A stretch of 64,000 bases of DNA from Onchidella celtica. Taxonomy: Eukaryota > Mollusca > Gastropoda > Systellommatophora > Onchidiidae. Within the stretch, counting starts at the first letter, position 1. Each line of letters starts with the position of its first letter. Below are positions 53,890 to 64,000 of the stretch, in pieces. The notes under the pieces are model-generated. The model was not told the DNA's origin. It did not search any database and saw only the letters and a list, made by a program, of their open reading frames with translations. The stretch covers positions 79,143,186 through 79,207,185 of the forward strand of contig OZ007567.1 of the NCBI GenBank assembly GCA_963931925.1. The letters are read 5' to 3'. The translations under genes were made by a program, and so were the position numbers.

Positions 53890-54770
53890 CAAGAACCCAT
53901 GACGTTATCATTTCCTGCAATGTGTTCACTATTAAATATACTGCCCAGTGCGCAGATTTGTACCATTTCATGGCAATCTTCATCTCGAATGCGGACGAAG
54001 TAAGAATGACATTCGCGCGCAAAGGGATTGCTTTAATACATCAAAAAACAAACAAACAAATAACAGCACAATAACATAAGAAACCTAATGGAAATAACAA
54101 GTTGAAGCAGATCCGTTCCAATTATCCAGAACTGAAACGAATAAACATATTTCTCCTAGGCAACACCGGGCACCCCAGCTTTTCTTTTAAAGGGGAAAAA
54201 ATTGAATAATTATATTGGGGACAAAGTGGGAGAAGTGAAATAGGGGAAGTACTTCAATCTAACGAGGTTAATGAGGTCTTGAGCTCCGTGTTCACATTTT
54301 GCGTCCAGGTCCTAAGACTGATTTTGATCGTGGCAAGATTTTCATCACTGTTCTCAGGCTGTCAGTCTGTTTTTCGACTCGCTAGTTCAGTTTCGAGGTT
54401 TACATCCAGAACTCACTGCCACGAGACGGTGACACGTCATCACAAGCCGAGGCGCTTTCTTGGTCAGCCCTCTAGTTCGATGATTATGTCACGATCAGCC
54501 GATTACTTAGATCTGAGACGTCTCAGTGTCCTGACGTCAGCATCCAATCAAAATAGGTTGGTGCGCTCCTAGACTAACATGACGTGAAGTCCTGGCCAAA
54601 TTGGTGTAATTGCCTCCGTGGTGTGTGTGTGTGTGTGTGTGTGCGTCTATGTGTGTATGAACCAAGGCCAGGCACAGATACCGTGGGCTGGCTAACGACA
54701 TCATCATCTAGTGGTAGTAAAGAGTTGGTTTTAACGAGATTTGCTGCTCAAAGAGCAAAACTGAAACTTT
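53890..54770. other. Unannotated sequence
   Basis: A (GT)n run lies at 54620-54645. No gene recognised. Confidence 0.35.
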
Positions 54771-54784
54771 GGGAGAGGGCAGTC

Positions 54785-55056
54785 AATTATTCTCTTTCTC
54801 TCTTCTTCTCTCTTTCTCTCTCTCTCTCTTTCTGTGTGTGTCTCTCTCTCTCTCCTCCTCTCTTCCTCTCCCTCTCTCTTTCTTTCTCTCTCCCTCTCTC
54901 TCTTTCGCGCTCTCTCTCTTTCTTTGTCTCTCCCTCTCTCTCTCTCTCTTTCTTTCTTTCTTTGTCTCTCCCTCTCCCCCCCTCTCTCTCTTTCTTTCTT
55001 TGTCTCTCCCTCTCCCTCTCTCGCTCTCTTTCTCTCTCTCTCTCTCTTTCTCTGTG
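54785..55056 (+). repeat. CT-rich low-complexity tract
   Basis: About 270 bp of (CT)n and CTTTCTCTCTCC-type repeats. The long frames here are compositional artefacts. Confidence 0.95.
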
Positions 55057-55059
55057 ACA

Positions 55060-57855
55060 AATGGATTTTTACGCCCTTCTATGTCATCAGACTTGTCTAT
55101 TCTTTACATTCTGCAACAATTTTTATTCATTTCCTCTTCAATAGTTTCCCATCCGTCCAAAACCTCGGCTTTGCTCTTCTGGTGTCCTTTTTAGTCTTCC
55201 TCACACATCTATCTGCCTGTCCGTGTTCAGTCAGTTTTGTCCTCAATACCCAGAAAATGACCCAATCACACTGTCAGTCACTTAATTTGCTCATCTACAC
55301 AACGCGATAGTCGTCGGCCGAAGAGAACAATCGACAGACACATTTATCGCTCACTTCTCTCTTTTTCATTTTCCTCAAGAGCACATGAATAAAATAACGA
55401 AAGCGCTCACTTGTATTTCTGCCATTAACTGAAGCATAAACGGAACATATTTCAATATCTGTTATTGAGCTGTCAGGAAAATGATTCGTAGAGGATGACA
55501 AACCTTATAAAGGTCGAAATGAACTCAGTGCTGCGCCAAAACGAGCGCTTACCATATATCTATTTTATTTACTGCAGTCGAGGGAGAAATCTGGGCAAAC
55601 ATTTCACATGTCTAAATGCCTCCAAGCTATCGTTCTTTTGTTGTTGTTGTTTTTTTAGACTGTGCAAGGACTGAAGGCTGCAGACCTATCAGACGGTTAC
55701 GTCTTTGATCTGTTTGAAATGTAACACTAAAATTCCGAATTTCACAAAATACATATCTCATCACTAGAACCTCTACGCCACTGGAACCTTCATCCCTATT
55801 TACAATTGTCGGGTACATTAAATGACTTTCATTTAATCACAAAATAGATTTGCTTCTCAACATAATACTCACTTATTGTTTCTATAATAATAATAAGAGG
55901 TGCTACATAGAATTATTGTACTGGTACGCCAGAAAAGGTAAATTCTAATTCGCCCTTAGCACACACCTTTGTCCATTATCCAGAGATCCCATAAGTGTGC
56001 TTTTCTTCTCTTTATGGGCTTAATAACGCATTCGACTGCAGCGTGGCTCTGAGATAATTTCAATTAAAAAAAAAAGGAACAATTGATTTATTATTTTTTT
56101 TTACAACCCTTGCTTGATGCGGATCTTTTAGATGGTCGTTGGCCTGGGGAGTACCAGACTTCTAGTCTGCAAAGACTGTTGCATATGTGCGTAAGGTGAC
56201 CATAGAGACAAGTGGGACTCACCTTTTTTGTACCTGGCTTACTTTCTCACTGATGTATTCACTATGAGAGAGTATTAAGCCTATGTTGACAGAGAAGAGA
56301 CTATCACTAGAGATATTCATCTTTGGGTTATCCGTTACATATTTCAGTGACGCCAGTTGATCGATGAGATAGTTACAGAGAGCCGACGGCCTGGTCTATT
56401 GTAGCATGTTGGCCTTTATTTCGTATAATGAAGACTCGTTACCACCAACGAAGCCTTCGTTTTAATTCCGCGAGCTGTATGTCCCGTATGTAACAGGCCT
56501 CAATGATCCGGGCCCCGAGCGTGGATTTATGAGAGATGACCAGCGTCTACCTGGCTTGGTTGTCACAAGAAAGTCCAGTAAAGCTCTTTGATGCCAGACG
56601 CGATAACGGACTCCCCCTGAACAATGAGGACTATGGCAGAATTAGTCATTATGGGCTGAGTTGGCTTCAGGGCCGATCGGACCCATTGTTCCTTGATAGC
56701 ATAGGACTTGTGGAGACTCTGTTGGTCTCTGTGTAAAAAAAAAGACAAGCTCCCGGATGAATAGGTTACTGCGGGGAGGCCTTGTTTGCTCTGTGTATTT
56801 TCCGAGAGGACAAATTTTATAAGGGAGGCGGTACAGAACAACCATCACTACCAAGTCGTCACCAGCAGGTTTAGACACAGGTATTTTGGTATTGGGGGAC
56901 TGTAGTCATACTAGGATAAAGCCAAACTCACACAGAGAAAATACTAAGCTATGTTCACTGTTCATCTACAGTTTATCATGTAAACTATCATGTAAAGTAC
57001 CACCGTCCGCTGACAACAAGCTTTTTGGTGTATATACGGAGCGGATGAGTAGAGAGATCTTGTGGCAGAAAGATTTGAGGAAGAACATTATTGGAAATTG
57101 GGGAAGACAAGCAACAGAGACAGAGGAGTTTAGCGGTGTGGTTGTAAGGGAGAAAATAATTTTTTTTAAAAACAGAAGCAAATGAAGATTTGAATAACAA
57201 AGGAGAAGAAAAAGAATGCCGGGCAAAGGGTGATAATGGCGTAAATAATGTTTTTGTGATAATGGCAATGTTTGTGAATGGGGGGGGGGGGAGGTTGGGG
57301 GGGGGGCATGAGGAGTATGAGGAAGAAGAATACATGAATGAATGAATGAAACTTCATCAACAACTGCAATGACAACATCATAGACAAATACACCTGCAAT
57401 TAAGACAATTTTGATGTTTCTGCTTTGATCACAAACAGTTACAGAGAACGTGTTCTTTTGTAACAATTCGTGTCATTTATTTTTGTCTTTTCATTGTTCT
57501 CTCTGTCTTTACATTTTTAGGCCACCATGTATATCCAGCTTGTGGGCAATGCAACCTGTCTCCACCCCCTCTCCTTTTTACTGGGCTATCTTGTCTTTTC
57601 AATGCGCCTACAGGTAGCTAGTGAAACACACAAAGCATGTGCAGAGTAGTGGGTTTGTACTGGAAAGAAAAAGTGATACGGGAGTTATCATTTTGACAAT
57701 TTCCAATGAGAACTGCATAGTTATATTGCAATTTATATTAATTTATTGGAATTATTTTCTGTAAAGATTTAGAAACATGAAGAAAGGACAAAACATTTTA
57801 AATTAGGCGAAAAAGGAAAGAAAAAAAAAAAAAGGCAGAAACGAAAAAAGAGGGA
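55060..57855. other. Unannotated sequence
   Basis: G-runs at 57279-57290 and 57299-57306. The 66-codon frame at 56536-56736 has no recognisable family. No gene supported. Confidence 0.35.
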
Positions 57856-57856
57856 A

Positions 57857-57861
<5 letters not shown>

Positions 57862-57911
<50 letters not shown>

Positions 57912-58165
57912 CAGACCGACAGACAGATAGACAAACAGACAGACAGGCAGACAGAGACACAGGCAGAGTGGCAGAGAGACGGACAGAAAGGTACAGAAGA
58001 CAGAGAAAATGGGGGGGGGGGGGTGGCGGGAGAAACAGAGACAGAAAAAAACAAAGACACACAAACAAAGACAGAGAGACCGACAGGTAGACTGACAGAC
58101 TGAGAGGTAACGAGAGACGGAGAGCGAGGGGAGAGAGAGAGAGAGAAACAGAGGGAGACAAAATA
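57862..58165 (-). repeat. GA-rich low-complexity tract
   Basis: (GA)n followed by (GACA)n-like sequence; a G-run at 58011-58022 lies within. The opposite-strand frames are compositional. Confidence 0.95.
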
Positions 58166-58960
58166 ACAGACAAACACACACAGAGGAGATAATGATTGAT
58201 ACATCAACAAAACAAAATCAAATTTGCTGAGTTGGTACCAAACAAGTGCATAAAGCATAAAGAAGGACAGGATAATGAACCAGAAATAGCAAAATAATTC
58301 ACACACACAAACGCACACACACACACACACAAAATTATCATCAAAGAGCAATAATTGGGACGAAGTATAACGTGTAAGCCCGGTGAAGAGAGAAATTGAA
58401 CTACGAATGAAAGATGAATGGTACGAGGAAATGAAAACCAGAAATTTAAGAGGAGATAGAATAAAAAGCAGCCAGTACAGAAAAAGCGAAAGTAGCGTGA
58501 TAGAATGACCGTAAGAACGAGACAAGAGCTAAAAAGAGATATTTTCAAATGACCTTCTAACCAAACCAGACATAGAGAAAGAGTTACCATAAGTATGGCG
58601 CCTGAGGGCACTATCTGGATGGCAAAGACATGTCAATAGCAATGATAATTGTGCTTTATCTCGGACCACCCCAGACACAGCGTCCATTTGCTCTGGCACC
58701 ATCCTGATGCCAGCCTCTGATTAAAGCCTGTAACTTGCTCTCTGACGGCATCGTAAAAGGTTTCCTCTCAGGAGAGATGCCATCGCTTCAGGAAAACAAG
58801 CGATTTTCCCATCTTTGAAATCGCTGAGATGATTAAAGATTAAGAAGGTAATTATAATCGATCTTCTACTTCCGGTCTTTCAGTGTTCCAGAATGAAAGG
58901 TTTGGACATAAAAAATCCTTTTATTTTTCGTTTTTTGTTGTTGTTTTAATTTCGTAGTAA
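58166..58960. other. Unannotated sequence
   Basis: (CA)n at about 58300-58330. The block 58640-58870 is unusually free of homopolymers and rich in TAAT/GATTA-type sites; it could be a conserved regulatory element. Confidence 0.35.
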
Positions 58961-58961
58961 T

Positions 58962-59130
58962 ATTTTCTGGAAAGTTTCGTAATTACATATCCCCCCCCCC
59001 CCCCCGCCCTTTTTTTCCATGGTAAAATTTTCCGGAATGTTTTGTACATACCTCCCCCCCCCCCCCCCCCCCCCCGCCGCTTTTGTTTTTAAGCTGGTCA
59101 TGTTTTCTTGGAAGTTTCTGCATAAAAGTT
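58962..59130 (+). repeat. Diverged ~70-bp tandem units each with a poly(C) run
   Basis: Three successive units carry TTTTC(T/C)(T)GGAA-GTTT. Units one and two then run through a T-rich stretch into ACATA and a poly(C) run (about 15 C at 58990-59004; 22 C at 59054-59075), followed by CGCC. The third unit ends in CTGCATAAAAG without a C-run. Confidence 0.65.
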
Positions 59131-61335
59131 GGGGTTTTTTTTCGTTTTCTTTTTTAGACTGTCATTTTCTCACTGCAAATTAATCGTCTCAGCGCCTTTA
59201 ATAAGAAAAGGGTCTAAATTCACAATAGCACTCTGGAAAGTATTCACAAGTACCGTATTTTTTAATAATGAAAATTTTGATATAATAAGAAACGAAAGAT
59301 TACTTTTCAATGATTTCAATTTATCACCTTTCCATCTCAGAACGAAGAACTACATGATTGTATATTTACAAAGAGTTGCATTTTCTGGAACCATTTCTGT
59401 CCCTCTGATATTAAATTTTTTTTTGTTTTTTATTTCCTTTCCGGCTCACGCTTTTTCCTTCGTCATATTAATGTTCTTTTTTTTACTTCTTTTTCCCCAC
59501 TCTTTCATCCACAATTGTTTTATAATGCAAAATTCTTCAACACTCCCAATTTTTCTCTCTCACAGCCTTCTTTGCTAACTCTCCCAACCACAACAAAAGC
59601 AAGTAGCAGCAACAACTACGACAGCAACAACATCAACAACAACAACAACAACAGAAACATCAACGACAGTACCAGCAAACTCAGCACTTTGGTTCTTACG
59701 GCGTTCTCCCCCAGCGTCCATCAACGCCACTCGCTAGTCTATGAGACTGATTCCATCTCCCTTCTGTGGAGCGGTGTCTTGTGCCGACCACGGGGCGCCG
59801 ACTTCGAAATTGCCTGCTCTAGCCAGTGCTGAATGACATCTTTTTCCCATTTCATACACATAAAACAAAGCGGGGGCAGAGAGCAACAGATTTAGTCCTC
59901 TAGATTACTGGCAATGCGTAGACGTGTACATTAAGAATGGATGCTATGAAAGAATCCAGTAGAGAAATAGCATTGTCAGAGAGAATAAAGTCCTGCTTTC
60001 ATTACAAGGGTTCTCGAAACTTCCTTTATCGCCTCACGTGAATACCTTCATAAGAATAGTAGGATATCAGTTTTGATTCATTTCACTTACGAAAAAAATT
60101 GGTGAAATTTTTCATTTTGTGAGGTTTTAATTCGGATCAAAATCTGTTCTGCTGACTATGCTCTTTCTCTCTTTGAAATCGAAATATTAATTCAAGTTGC
60201 ACGTTTTAGAATGAAGTTACTGAAGAGGGCGGAGGTTAGATGGGGTGGGGTGTTTTGACAGACACATTTACTTCATTGTTGTTTGAAAAAGAAAAAGAAA
60301 GTGGTCATTTTTTTTTTATTGGTAATCTGAGAAATCGATATGGTTATAACTTCAGGACATAACCTGAAAGTACACGACTTCTAATGCATGTACAGTGTAC
60401 ATAAACGCCCCACTTTGAGGATTATAATAATAAACAAAGAATCTTTGTTAAAACTGCCTTCGTGTTTTCTTTTACTTGTTCATTAGATAACCTTCATTCA
60501 TTACTATTTTTTAAAACATTTTCGGCCGTCATTTCCCCACGCTTTTTGAAACGATGTATGTTTTTTAGTTGTTTTTTTTTAAAGGGGGGGGGGGGAGAGA
60601 AAAAAAACAGCGTAATTTTAGGGGCGACTAAAGAGCACTTTGAAGCCTTGCAAATCTCCCGACTTCATCTCTGAAACCTCTTTCAACATGCAGCCACTTC
60701 GGTTCGTTGTTTTTCCAGCCAATAAAAGCCGGAAGCTGGGGGCAAACACCCTTAGCCAGTCGGTAGTCACCGAAAGTACAGGCGCCGTGTGGCCAGCGAT
60801 CTAGTGATAGCCCAGCGAGCTGCAGGATGGAAGTTGGCGTGTAATCGTGCTGTGCCGGGGCTTTCAGAGCGAGTAGTACAGAGACCAAATGTAGCAGGTG
60901 CGAGAGCGGAAAGGCCTCTGTATTTCTGTGGAAATATGAGCTTCTCCTTCCCCTCCCTGTAAGCCTTCAGTCGCTGATTTCCGAGATCAGAAGACTGAAA
61001 AACGACGTTTTGTACCTTGTGGAAACAAAACAAAACTAAAACGAAACAGTTGATGGTGGATTTTTCAATGTGAACTCAATAAAAAAACGTTTTCTTTCTT
61101 CCGAACTGACTAAATTCCAATAGCAAAGGCAATAATACATTGAAAAACAACAACAAAGGCACTTAACAGCGCCAGTAGAATAGTTGATTTCATGTGAAGG
61201 CCTGTAACAACACAGCTTTGTTATGTGGATCCAGATTTCAGACTGTTGAAACCATTGGTGTCTGTATATGTGTGTGTGTGTATGTGTGGGAGGGGGTGGG
61301 GGTGGGCGTGATATTTTACATTATAAGCCATATCT
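59131..61335. other. Unannotated sequence
   Basis: A CAA-triplet-rich stretch lies at 59590-59660 and a G-run at about 60583-60594. Frames here are short and featureless. Confidence 0.35.
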
Positions 61336-61344
61336 GAGCAGTGA

Positions 61345-62612
61345 ATACAACTCAAGATTTTCTATATAGCAGAAAACAAGATTTTTGGGAAAAACCTAGC
61401 TAGTTGAATGTAGGTCAGCCATCAAATAGAGTGGTGAGTGGAGAAGGTGAGGCAAATAACTGGCCATGGGTAAAGCTCACACTACTCATATCAACTGACA
61501 AGTACGAAATGCAATGTTTGTCTCACTTAAGAGCAAGGTTAAAGTCACAGAATTGGGGAATTTTTGGTAAAATTGGTGAAGCCTATTGGGCTTTGGCATT
61601 AGACTACGGCTCCCTAATAACTAGCACTTGAAATGAAACATTAAAGTGTCTTCTAATACATAAAAAGTACTTAGTTAATGTCAAATATATATAAAAATGC
61701 TTTTCTTTACTGAGTGATATTATAATCTACAGGGCAGAATGTGGAATAAAAACGCGGTGTAGAAAATGTAGGACTGAACTATGAAAATTGTCCCCTCTGA
61801 GCACAATACAAATGTACCCAAGACTTAATTCATCCTATATCATTTTAATAAAGGAATTTGGTTGAAAACCGCATGGGCTATCTCTAGGTTTTGTGATTTT
61901 CCATGGATTTTGGCTTAAGCTTGTCACCTTCGCTCGTAAATAATACAGAGTATAAAATATTCTTACAGGCCAAGAGTATTTTGTTCCAGTTCCCAAGGCC
62001 AGGACGGAAGCTGTAACACTTAGTGAATACTTAATATCAGTCAGGCTTGTTCACATTTCCCCTGCGTCCGCCAGTGACAAGGCCTGACTAATTAAGTGTG
62101 TCTTCAAATTAATGGTCGTGGAGCAAGGTCTAATTTGTTATGTATGCGTATATCGAATCATAATGTGCGGACCTGTTCACTCTGTGGTAGGCAATATCGG
62201 ACATGAACGCATCTTGACACTTCAGTTTTGGTTCCATCAAATTTCTAGATCATCCAGAAGCAACAGAAAATCGTGTTTGCCCTCCGCAATTCGCCCGAAC
62301 AAGACAATATAGTTAGACGTGTGCCATATTTGACTAGAGTTCCATGCCATATTACTTCGTGTAAAAGCCTGTTAAAGTGTTATAGGCTTCACCAATTTTA
62401 CCAAAAATTCCCAAATTCTGTGACCTTAACTTTGCTCTTAAGTGAGACAAACATGGCATTTCGTACTAGTCAGTTGGTGTGAGTAGTCTGAGCTTTACTC
62501 CTGGCCAGTTGTTTGCCTCACCTTCTCCACTCACCACTCTATTTAATGGCTGACCTACATTCAACTAGCTGGGTTTTCCCCAAAATCTTGTTTTCTGCTA
62601 TTGAGTTATGAT
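61345..62612. mobile_element. 1.27-kb element with ~235-bp inverted arms
   Basis: Left arm 61345-61586 and right arm 62382-62612 are reverse complements along their full length with minor changes. Landmarks: CAGAAAACAAGATTTT, TAGTTGAATGTAGGTCAGCC, GTGGTGAGTGGAGAAGGTGA, CTTAAGAGCAA, GTCACAGAATT and AATTGGTGAAGCCTAT. The ~795-bp interior holds no open frame of note. Near the outer end the left arm has about 10 bp extra (AGATTTTCTAT). No target duplication was found, so it may be a foldback-type transposon, or a segment duplicated in inverted orientation. Confidence 0.8.
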
Positions 62613-62639
62613 ATGTTTATGTGATTGTGAGTTCGACAT

Positions 62640-62742
62640 CTGCACATGTATGTACTCTTAAACGCTCTGTGAACGTGAATTTCCCACATGGGATAAAAAC
62701 AAAGTGATTCTTATCTTATCTTATCTTATCTAATGTTATATC
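62640..62742 (+). mobile_element. 3' end of a non-LTR element with (CTTAT)n tail
   Basis: GTGAATTTCCCACATGGGAT, then AAAAACAAAGTGATT and four to five copies of TCTTA. A TTTCCC-x-GGGAT-AA-AAAG hairpin followed by a pentanucleotide tail is a familiar 3' terminus of CR1/L2-like LINEs and of SINEs that borrow it. Only the last ~100 bp are identifiable; the element lies directly outside the inverted arm that ends at 62612. Confidence 0.55.
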
Positions 62743-62744
62743 AC

Positions 62745-63125
62745 TGGAAATGAGTCCTCCAGGAGGGGGGACGGATGAAAAGGATAAAAAGAAGAAATGA
62801 TAACATTTAACAGCAACAACAGCAACGAAACGACAGCAAAGACCAAATACGCTCACATTTTAGAACAGACAGAGATGGAGGAACGTCAAATAATGCATTT
62901 TTGTGAAGAGATTGAAAAGGAAGTTGGAGATTAAGATGTCTCTCATTCCAGTTCAAATATTTTTGCAGTATCAGAACATTCACAGAAGTGCTCAAGAGGA
63001 CTTGAACATTTGTATTAAATTTATTATTTATCTCCGAAAGATAAACGCTTTGTGTAAACTTGTAACATTCATTAAATATTTCTCTTACACTAAATTCTAA
63101 TTTAACCAGTGATGTATAATTCTAT
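62745..63125. other. Unannotated sequence
   Basis: No gene recognised. Confidence 0.35.
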
Positions 63126-63127
63126 TA

Positions 63128-63280
63128 GGATTGACCTTGGAATGACATCACTCCTACACAGATCAACTGATTGCGACATCCTACCGACGTCGCTTTGATA
63201 TAGGGAATACGCCCCCTGGCCCCAAGGTAATCCTACCAATACTATGATTACTAAGAAAATCTACGTCAGACTGAAAAATC
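63128..63280 (+). repeat. Dispersed repeat, copy B (GGAATGACATC)
   Basis: Pairs with the second half of 42050-42340: GGAATGACATC, CTTTGATATAGGGAA, GTAATCCTACC and AAATCTACGTC. Diverged. Confidence 0.6.
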
Positions 63281-63600
63281 GATATATCTCCCATTTTTAA
63301 ATGTTTTAACCATGCATAACTTCAACAAAAATGAAACATTTAAGAGCAATTTGATGGGGGGAAAATGAGTTCAGATGGACAACACCCTCGTAACAGCAGC
63401 GCATTGAGATTTAGCAGCGTTAAGCATTGAATCAGCCTTTCTCCTCAGAGAGATGTGTGACCACCTTAGATGAAATTAGACTGGCTACAGTTGCCAACAC
63501 CCTCCAACACAAGCTGTAATGCAGGTGCTCCCAAGCTGGGCTAAATGTATCCCCCCTACGGATGGGGGTGGGGCGGAGCTGGGTTAAAATGCAGGAACAG

Positions 63601-63647
63601 GTATTTGTATTTGTATTTGTATTTGTATTTGTATTTGTATTTGTATA
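63601..63647 (+). repeat. (GTATTT)n hexanucleotide microsatellite
   Basis: Seven to eight perfect copies, immediately before the dispersed-repeat copy at 63648. Confidence 0.97.
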
Positions 63648-63735
63648 ATCCCATTTGGGAAATTTGCCTTTGTGCCATTGCAGCCCAGCTATAACTTGAG
63701 CAGGCACGTCGTCGCCACAGTGCAGCGCCGGTCGG
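63648..63735 (+). repeat. Dispersed repeat, partial copy (5' half)
   Basis: Matches 41040-41118: AATCCCATTTGGGAAATTTG, CATTGCAGCCCAGCTATAAC and CACAGTGCAGCGCCGGTCGG. Confidence 0.8.
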
Positions 63736-63780
63736 CAATAATTATAATAGGTAATAATTATTAAAGGTAGGTTTCCGTTT

Positions 63781-63782
63781 TA

Positions 63783-63815
<33 letters not shown>

Positions 63816-63878
63816 GCCTCTCTGTCTCTTTTTCTCTCTTCTCTCTCTCTCTCTGCCTCTCTGTCTCTTTTTCTCCCT

Positions 63879-63911
<33 letters not shown>

Positions 63912-63915
63912 CTCT
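63781..63915 (+). repeat. CT-rich low-complexity tract
   Basis: (CT)n with CTGCCTCTCTGTCTC blocks, itself duplicated (63815-63836 and 63851-63872). Confidence 0.95.
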
Positions 63916-64000
63916 TCGCCCGAGGGGTAAATTTCGCCTACCCATGTACCTAGAGGTAAATTTGCTGATTCTGTATTAATTGTACATTATGTTTTTTAAA

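Noticed and set aside
53857..53900. tRNA gene on the minus strand (GGGTTCGAA box B)
   Set aside because: No box A, anticodon arm or acceptor stem can be drawn; kept only as part of a dispersed repeat.
54584..55310. Long frames of Leu/Ser and Arg/Glu on either strand
   Set aside because: Translations of the CT-rich tract; no non-repetitive coding sequence.
57803..58525. 240-codon minus-strand frame resembling a membrane protein
   Set aside because: The Ser/Leu/Phe richness comes from the GA/CT tract and the C-run; the upstream part has no domain and the hydrophobicity is compositional.

Overview
This window reads as animal nuclear DNA that is dense in transposable elements and simple repeats. 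I could not support a single host protein-coding gene in it. There are long intergenic tracts, spliceosomal-type intron borders inside a transposon, non-LTR and LTR retrotransposon remains, several cut-and-paste DNA transposons, MITEs with inverted ends, a decayed 5S rRNA copy, and very many microsatellites and long poly(C)/poly(G) runs. The overall style suggests an invertebrate, most likely a lophotrochozoan such as a gastropod mollusc: a KRBA2/Ginger-like integrase transposon, a LINE with a zinc-knuckle ORF1, and repeats of the kind common in snail genomes. The taxon is inference, not shown by any marker gene.

Layout. 0.8-1.3 kb: 18-bp minisatellite. 4.2-4.6 kb: TIR element carrying a THAP-like exon remnant. 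4.9-5.6 kb: decayed L1-type ORF1. 6.35-6.81 kb: tandem array with ~116-bp units, related to arrays at 16.67-17.53 kb. 7.7-8.5 kb: Ty3/Gypsy remnant in which the primer-binding site lies directly against the C-terminal end of pol. 9.75-15.24 kb: a nearly full-length but multiply frameshifted LINE (ORF1 with CCHC knuckles; ORF2 with endonuclease, reverse transcriptase and a C-terminal zinc motif). It is interrupted by a 392-bp MITE with a perfect 8-bp target duplication. 18.57-19.01 kb: perfect 90-bp duplication. 19.85-23.45 kb: complete Ginger/KRBA2-like transposon with ~205-bp TIRs, which appears to sit inside an older pogo-like element (about 19.79-25.97 kb) that has lost its catalytic core.

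26-48 kb: TCTAGA-rich repeat, a TIR family with a TGTCAAAATT-type end (27.2, 27.4 and 41.5 kb), a ~450-bp tandem dimer (28.6-29.5 kb), a 5S rRNA pseudogene (31.7 kb), 46-bp repeats (32.6 kb), ATCC and ACTC tetranucleotide arrays, a strong foldback hairpin at 40.9 kb, copies of a dispersed repeat shared by 41.0, 44.5 and 63.7 kb, and a 313-bp hAT MITE with an 8-bp target duplication (46.8 kb). 48-64 kb: a hairpin element, a 5'-truncated LINE 3' end (50.9 kb), CT/GA tracts, a poly(C) tandem repeat (59.0 kb), and a 1.27-kb element with ~235-bp inverted arms (61.3-62.6 kb).

Functionally, the only nearly intact module is the Ginger-like transposon: an integrase with HHCC and DDE motifs, an intron, a 17-copy decapeptide array and a cysteine-rich tail, framed by long TIRs. 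Everything else looks like decayed mobile DNA and repeats in a gene-poor region. All of this comes from reading the sequence by eye; repeat boundaries without a target duplication are approximate.
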